23,209 bases of DNA from GWC2-56-14 sp043731355 (GTDB lineage: Bacteria > Nitrospirota > UBA9217). The position numbers were made by a program, and so were the translations under genes. This document shows, in pieces, positions 7,775 to 14,365 of this stretch; within the stretch, counting starts at the first letter, position 1; each line of letters begins with the position of its first letter. Below the pieces are notes generated by a model. The model was given only the letters and a program-made list of their open reading frames with translations, was not told where the DNA came from and made no database searches. Location of the stretch: contig JAYTJE010000075.1 of the NCBI GenBank assembly GCA_043731355.1, positions 1-23,209 of the forward strand, written 5' to 3'.

Positions 7775-9052
7775 TTAACTCTTCTTCGCCCGGGAAAGCA
7801 AGAGGCTCAGGGTCTTCTCCTGCACCAGCGAGGACCGCAGGTTGTCCAGCCCGCCGTCGACGGAATCGTAGTATTTCCTGATGGCCTCCACGGGCTGCTT
7901 TGCTGAACGGGCCATCGCCGCGATTGCCGAGGAAACATCGGCTTCGCTTACTTCCACCTTTTCCTTGTCCGCGATCGTGTCCAGGATCAGGACCCCCTTG
8001 ACGCGCTGTTCGGCCAGGACTTTATGCTCCTCAATGAACTTCGCGGCATCAAAGGATTTGACATCCATTCCCTGCCGCGCCATGCGGGCTGCCTGCTTGC
8101 GCATCATGCTCTGAAGCTCGCGTTCCACCATGCCGGGAGGAACATCGAACTGGTGGCTGTCGATGAGCTTGGAGAGCAGCTCTTCACGCTGCGTCGAGGT
8201 CTGCTCGTCGCGCTTTCTCAGTTCAAGGTCCCGCTTGATCCCCGCTTTGAGCTCCTCAAGGGATTGATCGTTGCCGATGTCTTTGGCGAATTCGTCGTTC
8301 AGCTCAGGCAGCGCTTTTTTCTTGATCTCTTTCAGGGTGACCGTGAAGTCCGCATCCTTGCCCGCCAGTGCGGCGCTGCTGTAATCCTTCGGGAAGGTGA
8401 CCTTGATCCTGCGCGTCTCGCCTTTGTTCATGCCCACCAGCTGTTCCTCAAAACCCGGGACCAGCGAGTTGGTGCCGAGGGCGAGCATGTGGTCGGCCGC
8501 CTTGGCGCCCTCGATGGACTTGCCGCTGTTATCAAAGCCTTCAAAGTCAATGACGGCCGTATCGGTTTTTTCGAGCGGCCTGCCCTCGACGACTTCGAGC
8601 TGCGCATACATTTCCCGCAGGCGGTCCAGGGTCTCGTTCAGCTCGCCGTCCGAGACCTCAAGACTCTGTTCCTTCACCTCGATGCCGTCATACACACCGA
8701 GCTCGATGACCGGCCTGACCTCGACCGTTGCCACGAACGTGAGCGGAGCGCCCTTGGCCAGCGGCGAAACGTCGCTGATCCGCGGCACCTCCACGGGATT
8801 CAGGTTGTTTTGTTCCAGGGTCCGGAGGTAGTGCTCGCTCACGAGCCGGTTCAGCACTTCAGACCGCACTTCGTCGCCATAGTGCTTTTCCACAATGGCC
8901 TTCGGCGCTTTGCCGGGCCGAAAACCCGGTATTTTTGCCGTTTTAGAGACTTCCGCGATCGCCCGCGCAAGCTCTTTGTCCACGGTTTCCGGTGAGATTT
9001 CGATCGAGATCTTTTTCTTCAGGGTTCCTGCTTCTTCGACAACAGCTTTCAT
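7775..9052 (-). CDS. tig: Trigger factor (ribosome-associated chaperone and peptidyl-prolyl isomerase)
   Basis: 425 residues with the trigger factor layout. The N-terminal ribosome-binding domain carries the signature GFRPGKAP (43-50). An FKBP-type isomerase domain spans about 155-245 and a long helical chaperone domain runs to the end. Trigger factor binds ribosomal protein L23 at the exit tunnel and shields nascent chains. The ATG follows AAAGGTGG about 8 nt upstream. It stands directly downstream of the tRNA cluster and upstream of clpP and clpX, an order seen in many proteobacteria and related phyla. Confidence 0.97.
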   Translation of the reverse strand: MKAVVEEAGTLKKKISIEISPETVDKELARAIAEVSKTAKIPGFRPGKAPKAIVEKHYGDEVRSEVLNRLVSEHYLRTLEQNNLNPVEVPRISDVSPLAKGAPLTFVATVEVRPVIELGVYDGIEVKEQSLEVSDGELNETLDRLREMYAQLEVVEGRPLEKTDTAVIDFEGFDNSGKSIEGAKAADHMLALGTNSLVPGFEEQLVGMNKGETRRIKVTFPKDYSSAALAGKDADFTVTLKEIKKKALPELNDEFAKDIGNDQSLEELKAGIKRDLELRKRDEQTSTQREELLSKLIDSHQFDVPPGMVERELQSMMRKQAARMARQGMDVKSFDAAKFIEEHKVLAEQRVKGVLILDTIADKEKVEVSEADVSSAIAAMARSAKQPVEAIRKYYDSVDGGLDNLRSSLVQEKTLSLLLSRAKKS

Positions 9053-9185
9053 GGCTTGTCCACCTTTGCTTGAGCGTTCTTAGATGAGTTGAGATCGTTG
9101 TGATCGTTCAGAATGAATGAGAGCGTGCGGGACAGCATTACCTGCGGAAGCCGGGGGCTGAGATGTATTCCGCACAGAAAACAAC

Positions 9186-9268
9186 TGGTGCGAGAGGGGG
9201 GATTTGAACCCCCACGGTCGCCCACCAGATCCTAAGTCTGGCGCGTCTGCCAGTTCCGCCACTCTCGC
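9186..9268 (-). tRNA. tRNA-Leu (anticodon TAG)
   Basis: Acceptor GCGAGAG pairs with CTCTCGC, followed by discriminator A and an encoded CCA (9186-9188). The anticodon loop CTTAGGA sits between CCAGA and TCTGG, giving TAG. A long variable arm (TGGGCGACCG) marks it as a class II tRNA. It is the last tRNA of the cluster, 134 bp before tig. Confidence 0.95.
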
Positions 9269-9281
9269 TTCATAACAACGA

Positions 9282-9334
9282 GAGCAGTGCGCCATCAAGC
9301 AGATCCGTGTTCGCTGCCTGCTGCTCACTGCTCC
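9282..9334. repeat. Short heptamer run with an inverted partner between tRNA-Leu and tRNA-Lys
   Basis: CTGCCTG CTGCTCA CTGCTCC (9314-9334) steps by 7 nt and resembles the CTGNCTA heptamers near engB. GAGCAGTG (9282-9289) and CACTGCTC (9326-9333) are exact reverse complements. It is shorter and weaker than the other arrays, and chance similarity is possible. Confidence 0.4.
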
Positions 9335-9347
9335 CGGTATGTTTTTA

Positions 9348-9423
<76 letters not shown>

Positions 9424-9518
9424 ATAAATGAACTTTGGTGGAACCAGATGCAAAACGGGGCCATTATACTTGCCTTTTATCGCGGATGCAACTAAAAAAG
9501 TAATTCCGTCTGAAAATT

Positions 9519-9595
9519 TGGTGCGCCCGGCGGGAGTCGGACCCACGACCTTTGGCTTCGGAGGCCAACGCTCTATCCAGCTGAGCTACGGGCGC
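9519..9595 (-). tRNA. tRNA-Arg (anticodon CCG)
   Basis: Acceptor GCGCCCG pairs with CGGGCGC, with discriminator A and an encoded CCA. The anticodon arm TTGGC-CTCCGAA-GCCAA gives CCG, which reads CGG codons. It is close in sequence to the neighbouring tRNA-Arg(TCG), suggesting an old duplication. Confidence 0.95.
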
Positions 9596-9600
9596 GTCTT

Positions 9601-9680
9601 AAATTCGAAATGGCGAATTCGGAATTCGGAATTGTTCTACTGCGGTTTTATTCCGCATTCAGCATTCGCCATTCAGCATT
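9601..9680. repeat. Two facing heptamer arrays (GAATTCG / ATTCAGC) forming an inverted repeat between two tRNA-Arg genes
   Basis: The left array steps AAATTCG AAATGGC GAATTCG GAATTCG (9601-9628). The right array steps ATTCCGC ATTCAGC ATTCGCC ATTCAGC (9650-9677). Positions 9609-9632 and 9650-9673 are reverse complements at 21 of 24 positions, with a 17-nt loop. The hairpin would sit in the tRNA precursor. Confidence 0.8.
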
Positions 9681-9686
9681 GGCTTC

Positions 9687-9763
<77 letters not shown>

Positions 9764-9824
9764 ATAATAAGCCTCTGAAAACGAGATAGAGACGGCCGAC
9801 GCGACCGTCTCTACGATCAAAAAC

Positions 9825-9901
9825 TGGGGTGGGAGACGGGGCTTGAACCCGCGACATCAGGGACCACAACCCTGCGCTCTACCAGCTGAGCTACACCCAC
9901 C
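9825..9901 (-). tRNA. tRNA-His (anticodon GTG)
   Basis: The anticodon arm CAGGG-TTGTGGT-CCCTG gives GTG. The extra 5' G (complement of 9901) faces discriminator C, the G-1:C73 pair diagnostic of tRNA-His, and CCA is encoded. One T-T mismatch is seen at position 6:67 of the acceptor stem. Confidence 0.95.
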
Positions 9902-9980
9902 ATGAATGTTCAAAGAACGAGTATTCCGATTTGCAGAACGTTGCCATTTTATAGATTACCGTGCGATTTGTCAATAAACA

Positions 9981-10015
9981 ATCCGCACACCGCAATCTAA
10001 ATTCCGCATTGGATT
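9981..10015. repeat. Degenerate heptamer array (ATCCGCA type)
   Basis: The stretch steps ATCCGCA CACCGCA ATCTAAA TTCCGCA TTGGATT in 7-nt units between tRNA-Arg(TCT) and tRNA-His. It uses the same heptamer as the array at the start of recX (19361-19388). Confidence 0.65.
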
Positions 10016-10019
10016 CTAT

Positions 10020-10096
10020 TGGTGCGCCTGACGGGATTCGAACCCATGGCCCACAGCTTAGAAGGCTGTTGCTCTATCCAACTGAGCTACAGGCGC
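10020..10096 (-). tRNA. tRNA-Arg (anticodon TCT)
   Basis: Acceptor GCGCCTG pairs with CAGGCGC, with discriminator A and an encoded CCA. The anticodon arm ACAGC-CTTCTAA-GCTGT gives TCT, which reads AGA and, by wobble, AGG. Confidence 0.95.
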
Positions 10097-10105
10097 GATT
10101 TTAAC

Positions 10106-10182
10106 TGGTCGGGGCGAGAGGATTTGAACCTCCGGCTTTCTGCTCCCAAAGCAGACGCGCTACCGGGCTGCGCCACGCCCCG
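10106..10182 (-). tRNA. tRNA-Pro (anticodon TGG)
   Basis: Acceptor CGGGGCG pairs with CGCCCCG, with discriminator A and an encoded CCA. The anticodon arm TCTGC-TTTGGGA-GCAGA gives TGG. It is the first gene of the seven-tRNA cluster in the direction of transcription. Confidence 0.95.
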
Positions 10183-10222
10183 AGAGGACACACCACAAAA
10201 ACCTCTGGTTCCGCACGGGCAT

Positions 10223-10251
10223 ATAATACTCAGCAAGCCATTCATTGTCAA
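10223..10251 (-). promoter_or_regulatory. Sigma70-type promoter of the tRNA cluster
   Basis: On the minus strand, TTGACA (complement of 10246-10251) and TATTAT (10223-10228) are separated by exactly 17 nt. This is a near-consensus housekeeping promoter whose start would fall about 35 nt before tRNA-Pro. It may also serve tig, clpP and clpX by read-through. Confidence 0.8.
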
Positions 10252-10342
10252 GCGCTATATGCAATAATTATACATATTTTTCAGCGCCATCTGGACGCAG
10301 AGCAACCTCAGACCTCCCCGGTCCGGCATTCGCCCTTTTCTC

Positions 10343-10371
10343 TTGAATTGAAGGAATTTTTGTACTATGAT
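10343..10371 (+). promoter_or_regulatory. Sigma70-type promoter, possibly giving a leaderless mRNA
   Basis: TTGAAT (10343-10348) and TATGAT (10366-10371) are 17 nt apart. A start 7-8 nt after the -10 box falls on, or one base before, the ATG at 10379 of the small EF-Tu-domain-like gene. It diverges from the tRNA promoter about 90 bp away. Confidence 0.6.
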
Positions 10372-10378
10372 TGCGGCC

Positions 10379-10633
10379 ATGGAAGAGCGGATCGGTTCGG
10401 TGTTGCGATTTTTTGAGAAAAACTCGGTGGCTGCGATAAAGCTGGATTTCGGGGAACTGTCCCTGGGCGACAAAGTCCGCATCAAGGGACCGTCAACCGA
10501 TTTTTTTCAGACCGTGGACGCCATGGAATTCGATCACCAGCCGGTGCAGAAAGCCCTCCGCGGCCAGTTCACCGGGATCAAACTCTCCCAGCCCGCGAAA
10601 CCCTTTGACCTCGTCTATAAGGTCACGGGCTGA
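10379..10633 (+). CDS. Small stand-alone EF-Tu domain 2-like beta-barrel protein
   Basis: 84 residues starting MEERIGSVLRFFEKNSVAAI. The pattern of an N-terminal I-G-x-V strand, then GELSLGDKVRIKGPSTDFFQ and a closing FTGIKL...DLVYKV is that of translation-factor domain 2 (EF-Tu_D2). In the related small family annotated as translation elongation factor-like proteins, the beta-barrel occurs without the GTPase domain. Its job is not established. An in-frame ATG at 10367 adds four residues but lies inside the predicted -10 box, so the ATG at 10379 is preferred. No Shine-Dalgarno precedes it at a usable distance, and the promoter position suggests a leaderless message. It ends 11 nt before the permease gene, so the three genes may be cotranscribed. 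Confidence 0.75.
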   Translation: MEERIGSVLRFFEKNSVAAIKLDFGELSLGDKVRIKGPSTDFFQTVDAMEFDHQPVQKALRGQFTGIKLSQPAKPFDLVYKVTG

Positions 10634-10644
10634 ACCTGTCTGAC

Positions 10645-11616
10645 ATGCTTGCCTATACGCTAAAGCGCCTGTTCCTGATGGTCCCCCTCCTGATCGGCAT
10701 CACCGTGCTGAGCTTCGGCATCATGCGGCTTGCTCCAGGCGGGCCCGCCGAGGCACAGATGGAATTCTCGGCGAAGGCGTCGGCGGAGGCCCGGGAACGG
10801 CTCAGGAAGCTTTACGGAGCGGACCAGCCCGTCTACAAACAATACGCAACCTGGCTTCACAAGTTCGTTACCCTCGATTTCGGGACCGCCTTTGCCGACG
10901 GCCGCAAGGTCAGGGACAAGATCCTCGAGCGCCTTCCCATCACGCTCGCGATCAACCTGCTTTCGCTGGGACTGGTGCTGCTCATCGCCATTCCCATCGG
11001 CATTCTGTCAGCGACCCGGCAATACTCCCTGCTCGACCGGTTCACGACGATCTTCGTTTTCATCGGATTCTCCACTCCCTCGTTCTGGCTTGCCCTCCTG
11101 CTCATCTACCTCTTCGGCGTACAGTGGGGTTTCCTGCCGATCTCCGGCATCCAGAGCCTGGATACCACGGGGCTCACTCTCTGGGGAAAGCTTTCCGACT
11201 GGGGAGCGCACCTGGCGCTTCCGGTCTTCGTCTCGGCTTTCGGCGGGCTGGCTGGTTTTTCACGCTACGTGCGAAACAATATGCTTGAGGTCATGCGCCA
11301 GGACTACATCCGCACGGCCCGCGCCAAGGGCCTGCCGGAATCCGTGGTCATTTACAAACATGCTCTCCGGAATGCGCTCATGCCGGTCATTACCATCCTC
11401 GGCCTGTCCCTGCCCGGCATCATCGGCGGCAGTGTGATCATGGAACAGGTCTTCGGCATCCCGGGCATGGGGCAGCTGATGTTCCAGTCAGTGATGTCAC
11501 GGGATTACAATCTCGTCATGGGCATCCTCGTTCCCGCGGCATTCCTCACCATGCTTGGCAATTTTCTGGCGGACATCGGGTATGCTTTTGTGGACCCACG
11601 GGTGAGGTTGAAATAA
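10645..11616 (+). CDS. ABC transporter permease, DppB/OppB family
   Basis: 323 residues, family length, with about six membrane spans. The N-terminus is typical (LAYTLKRLFLMVPLLIGITV), followed by the LAPGGP motif of the BPD_transp_1 N-terminal region. The cytoplasmic EAA loop that contacts the ATPase reads RQDYIRTARAKGLPESVVIY, near 220-240. The C-terminal end FVDPRVRLK is usual for DppB. With DppC it would form the channel of a dipeptide, oligopeptide or nickel importer. The start is the ATG 11 nt after the upstream gene. No substrate-binding protein or DppD/DppF ATPase gene is in the window, so the substrate is open. Confidence 0.93.
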   Translation: MLAYTLKRLFLMVPLLIGITVLSFGIMRLAPGGPAEAQMEFSAKASAEARERLRKLYGADQPVYKQYATWLHKFVTLDFGTAFADGRKVRDKILERLPITLAINLLSLGLVLLIAIPIGILSATRQYSLLDRFTTIFVFIGFSTPSFWLALLLIYLFGVQWGFLPISGIQSLDTTGLTLWGKLSDWGAHLALPVFVSAFGGLAGFSRYVRNNMLEVMRQDYIRTARAKGLPESVVIYKHALRNALMPVITILGLSLPGIIGGSVIMEQVFGIPGMGQLMFQSVMSRDYNLVMGILVPAAFLTMLGNFLADIGYAFVDPRVRLK

Positions 11617-11619
11617 TGC

Positions 11620-11640
11620 AAATTCGGAATGCGCAATATC
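11620..11640. repeat. Short heptamer run between the two permease genes
   Basis: AAATTCG GAATGCG CAATATC steps by 7 nt and shares AAATTCG and the GAAT units with the array at 9601-9628. It occupies most of the 34-bp space between dppB-like and dppC-like genes, where a ribosome binding site would be expected but is not seen. Confidence 0.5.
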
Positions 11641-11650
11641 TAAAGTGGAC

Positions 11651-12502
11651 ATGAAGAGCGCAGAATCCTTCTCAGCCCAAACGCTGTATTACCTCATGAA
11701 AAACCGTTTTGCCGTCATCGGCGGGACGCTCGTGGCGCTCGTTTTTCTCCTGTCCATCTTTGCGCCGTTCATCGCTCCCTACAACCCGTCCACAATCGAC
11801 ATAAAAAGCATCCTGGTCGGTCCCTCCTCTTCGCACTGGCTCGGCACCGACGACCTCGGCAGGGACGTGCTCTCGCGCATGCTCTGGGGCGGCAGGATCT
11901 CGCTCCAGGTCGGGTTTGTCGCCGTCGGCATCGCCACGATCATCGGCATCCTCCTCGGCTCGCTCGCGGGATTCTACGGCGGCTGGATCGACAGCTTGAT
12001 CATGCGCGCCGTGGACATCATGCTGAGCATTCCCACGATCTTCCTTATCCTCGCCGTGATCGCCATTCTCGAACCGAGCATCATCAACATCATGATCATC
12101 ATCGGACTCACCAGCTGGATGGAACCAGCCCGGCTCATCCGCGCCGAGTTCATCACGCTCAAGGAACGCGAATTCGTGATCGCCGCTCATGCCATTGGCG
12201 CCGCGGACAGCCGCATCATCATGAAGCATGTTCTCCCCAACGGCCTCTCGCCCATCCTCGTCTCCGCCACCATGGGCATCGGCGGCGCCATCCTCGTGGA
12301 ATCGGCCCTCAGCTTTCTCGGCCTCGGCGTCCAGCCACCGACGCCAAGCTGGGGCAGCCTGCTCTCGGCGGGCAAGGACAATATCGAGATCGCCTGGTGG
12401 CTGTCGGCGTTTCCGGGACTTGCCATTCTCATTACCGTGCTGGGCTACAATTTATTAGGCGAGGGTATCAGGGATGCACTGGACCCAAGACAACGGGAGT
12501 AA
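11651..12502 (+). CDS. ABC transporter permease, DppC/OppC family
   Basis: 283 residues from the ATG at 11651; an in-frame GTG at 11645 would add two. There is an N-terminal OppC_N segment with the first span (RFAVIGGTLVALVFLLSIFA) and the family marker HWLGTDDLGRDVLSRMLWGG. Five more spans follow, with the EAA loop FVIAAHAIGAADSRIIMKHV. The C-terminus GEGIRDALDPRQRE is typical. It pairs with the preceding permease to form the membrane pore of a peptide or nickel-type importer. No clear Shine-Dalgarno is visible, because a heptamer repeat lies where it should be; translation may depend on coupling. The cognate ATPases and binding protein must be encoded elsewhere. Confidence 0.93.
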   Translation: MKSAESFSAQTLYYLMKNRFAVIGGTLVALVFLLSIFAPFIAPYNPSTIDIKSILVGPSSSHWLGTDDLGRDVLSRMLWGGRISLQVGFVAVGIATIIGILLGSLAGFYGGWIDSLIMRAVDIMLSIPTIFLILAVIAILEPSIINIMIIIGLTSWMEPARLIRAEFITLKEREFVIAAHAIGAADSRIIMKHVLPNGLSPILVSATMGIGGAILVESALSFLGLGVQPPTPSWGSLLSAGKDNIEIAWWLSAFPGLAILITVLGYNLLGEGIRDALDPRQRE

Positions 12503-12573
12503 TGAGCCTTTTTCCCGTAACTACGCGTATAAAACCAGGGATCGCCGGCGAAGGGAAGTTTAAGCGGGACACC

Positions 12574-12613
12574 AATAAAAAGGCCATCAAGCGGTATGAC
12601 CACTCGATAGCCT
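12574..12613 (-). terminator. Probable rho-independent terminator of the cytochrome gene
   Basis: On the minus strand an imperfect 14-bp stem (complement of 12600-12613 with 12581-12594, 11 of 14 paired, 5-nt loop) is followed by TTTTTATT. It lies about 30 nt past the cytochrome stop codon. It would also limit read-through from the convergent permease genes only weakly. Confidence 0.6.
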
Positions 12614-12639
12614 GCGGGAAGTTAGATAAATCATGGTGC

Positions 12640-13017
12640 TTATTTATTCTGATGACACTTGGAGCAGTTCAAACTATCGGTCGTTGAAAAGGCCTGTTTC
12701 CCATCATGACAATAGCCGCAGTATCTCCCGAGCTCCATATTTCTCATCGATATTGCGTTTGCTCCTCTTTTCTTCTCGAAGAGCGCGAACGAAAAAACAG
12801 TTTCTTCATGGCAGTCAGCACAGGCAAGGTTCTTTTTGGCGGCATGGAGCTTGCCATCAAAAACCACCTGTCCAGCTCCCTTACCGTTGTAAATAACGAT
12901 CGTCCCGCATCCTTCTGCGTAGGCATTTACTGAAAGAGAACAAAGTAACATACCCATGACCATCACCAAAAATATCATTCCCCTCTTCTTCTCCTGAATT
13001 CTTCCTCTTATTGTCAC
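12640..13017 (-). CDS. Exported triheme c7-type cytochrome
   Basis: 125 residues from a GTG at 13017 that has AGGAG 8 nt upstream. A basic n-region (RGRIQEKKRG) leads into a hydrophobic core (about 14-34) and a probable signal-peptidase site after NAYA. Three heme c motifs follow: CADCH (66-70), CGYCH (100-104) and CSKCH (118-122). The stretch VVFDGKLHAAK, the M..M.LG.YCG.CH..K.AF pattern and the terminal CxxCH fit the c7-type triheme domain family, which carries electrons in the periplasm. Only one His (58) lies outside the CxxCH motifs, whereas bis-His c7 cytochromes need three. An upstream frame to 13188 exists but crosses the sigma54 promoter and is rejected; the ATG at 12978 is an alternative start that leaves no basic n-region. 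It is monocistronic with its own promoter and terminator. Confidence 0.88.
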   Translation of the reverse strand: MTIRGRIQEKKRGMIFLVMVMGMLLCSLSVNAYAEGCGTIVIYNGKGAGQVVFDGKLHAAKKNLACADCHEETVFSFALFEKKRGANAISMRNMELGRYCGYCHDGKQAFSTTDSLNCSKCHQNK

Positions 13018-13096
13018 GCGTGTCACTCCTGTTCTCGTAATATATTCCCCTTCCGGAACCTGCGCCGCAAGAATGGAAAATCCATCGCCCATACAA

Positions 13097-13112
13097 AGCA
13101 ATTTATATGCCA
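13097..13112 (-). promoter_or_regulatory. Sigma54 (RpoN) promoter of the triheme cytochrome gene
   Basis: The minus strand reads TGGCATATAAATTGCT, matching TGGCAC-N5-TTGC with GG and GC in the exact -24/-12 spacing. Transcription would start near 13086, leaving a leader of about 69 nt before the GTG. Such promoters need an NtrC-type activator bound upstream. Confidence 0.8.
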
Positions 13113-13166
13113 TTAAAATGCGTTTTTTTAACAGGTACTTAATAACGCTGCAGTAGTTACTGAACG

Positions 13167-13194
13167 CCCGATATGGTGAAATAACCATATCGGG
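13167..13194. promoter_or_regulatory. Perfect 10-bp inverted repeat, candidate enhancer for a sigma54 activator
   Basis: CCCGATATGG and CCATATCGGG flank an 8-nt centre. The dyad is centred about 94 bp upstream of the predicted sigma54 start, within the range usual for NtrC-family binding sites. No T tract follows it on either strand (TTTGGGG on plus, CGTTCAG on minus), so a terminator for mltG is less likely. Confidence 0.6.
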
Positions 13195-13266
13195 TTTGGG
13201 GAATACGCCAAACAGTGAGGGAGGAGAGAAGAAAGCGAGTGTCTTGGGGAGAGAACTCTTTCGAGG

Positions 13267-14352
13267 TTACTGCTTCACCTGCCTGGCCTTCACCTTCTTT
13301 TTGTTCGAACGGTACCTGTTGATGGCCTTCTCATGAGCGCCGAAATCCTTTGAGAAAAAGTGGCTGCCGTCACCCTGGGCCACAAAGAACAGGTAATCGA
13401 CGTTCTCCGGATAGAGCGCGGCAAGGATCGCCCCGCGTCCAGGGTTCGCGATGGGGCCGGGAGGAAGCCCTTTATGAAGATAGGTGTTGTAGGGAGACTT
13501 TCGTTTCAGGTCCTCCCGGGTGACCTTGGTGATCCACGCCTTGGCGCCGTAGACCGCCGTGGGGTCGGCCTGGAGCTTCATGCCGAGCTTTAACCGGTTG
13601 TGGTATACCGCTGCAATGAGCTTTCGCTCCGCATCCACCTTTGCCTCCTTTTCAACGATCGAGGCAAGCGTCAGCACCTGGCCCTCCGTAAAACCAAGCA
13701 TCCCGGCCCGTTCGCGGTAGCTGTCATCGAACACCGCTTTATAGCGCAGCACCATTTTCTTCGGAATATCTTCGAGCTTGATCCCCTTCGGCAGATAATA
13801 CGTATCCGGGAATAAGTACCCTTCCAGCGTATCGGCCTCTATCCCCAACGAGCGGACATAGGCCTTGTTCTTCACCAGCGATATAAACTGCTGCGGATCC
13901 GTTATAAGCGGCGTCCCGGAGAGCGTCCAGCCGATCTGGTAGAGGTTGTACCCTTCGGGAATCACCACTTCGTATTCGATGATCCTGCCCTTGCGCAGCG
14001 CTGCGAGCACTTCCCACAGGTTCATGTTCGTGTTCAATCCGTAGAATCCTGTGCGGACCTTCCTGCTGATGCCCTGCAGCCGCCCAATGATCTCGAAATA
14101 ACCGCGGTAGCGAATGAGGCCCTCTTTTTGAAGCGTGGCGGTGATCGCTTTGAAGCTCATGCCGTCGGTCACCTGCACCTCTTTCCAAACCTTTTCCTTG
14201 GAAGGGGGGACAAAGAGCGCCGTATAGAAATGGACCAGGACCACCAGCGCCGCGGTGGCCATCAGGAATGTCAGTGCGGAGTGCCGCCTGATCCATATTT
14301 TTATTTTTTTCAACGGCGAGCGTGATGCGCCGCCAGCTGCTTCTTTTTTCAT
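13267..14352 (-). CDS. mltG: Endolytic murein transglycosylase MltG (YceG-like)
   Basis: 361 residues. There is a short basic cytoplasmic tail, one membrane anchor (about 27-47), then the YceG catalytic domain. Family signatures visible are LEGYLFPDTYYLPKG (176-190), LASIVEKEA (229-237, holding the catalytic Glu) and the YHNRL...LQADPTAVYG block (250-269). MltG cuts nascent glycan strands at the outer face of the inner membrane and sets glycan length. The gene starts 13 bp after the ubiB-like stop and has GGAAGGGA upstream of the ATG. It is the last gene of the run alaS, phasin-like, ubiB-like, mltG. Confidence 0.95.
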   Translation of the reverse strand: MKKEAAGGASRSPLKKIKIWIRRHSALTFLMATAALVVLVHFYTALFVPPSKEKVWKEVQVTDGMSFKAITATLQKEGLIRYRGYFEIIGRLQGISRKVRTGFYGLNTNMNLWEVLAALRKGRIIEYEVVIPEGYNLYQIGWTLSGTPLITDPQQFISLVKNKAYVRSLGIEADTLEGYLFPDTYYLPKGIKLEDIPKKMVLRYKAVFDDSYRERAGMLGFTEGQVLTLASIVEKEAKVDAERKLIAAVYHNRLKLGMKLQADPTAVYGAKAWITKVTREDLKRKSPYNTYLHKGLPPGPIANPGRGAILAALYPENVDYLFFVAQGDGSHFFSKDFGAHEKAINRYRSNKKKVKARQVKQ

Positions 14353-14365
14353 GGGTGGTCCCTTC

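Noticed and set aside
9825..9901. tRNA-His as a pseudogene because of one acceptor-stem mismatch
   Set aside because: The anticodon arm, T arm, the G-1:C73 pair and CCA are all intact; a single mismatch is tolerated.
13018..13096. A cyclic-di-GMP (GEMM) riboswitch in the cytochrome leader
   Set aside because: Leaders of multiheme cytochrome genes sometimes carry one, but the conserved GEMM blocks could not be found here.
13018..13188. N-terminal extension of the cytochrome frame up to 13188
   Set aside because: It crosses the sigma54 promoter and reaches the upstream dyad. The GTG at 13017 has a good Shine-Dalgarno and gives a proper signal peptide.
13167..13194. Terminator of mltG
   Set aside because: The stem is perfect but no T tract follows on the minus strand; its position ahead of a sigma54 promoter fits an activator site better.
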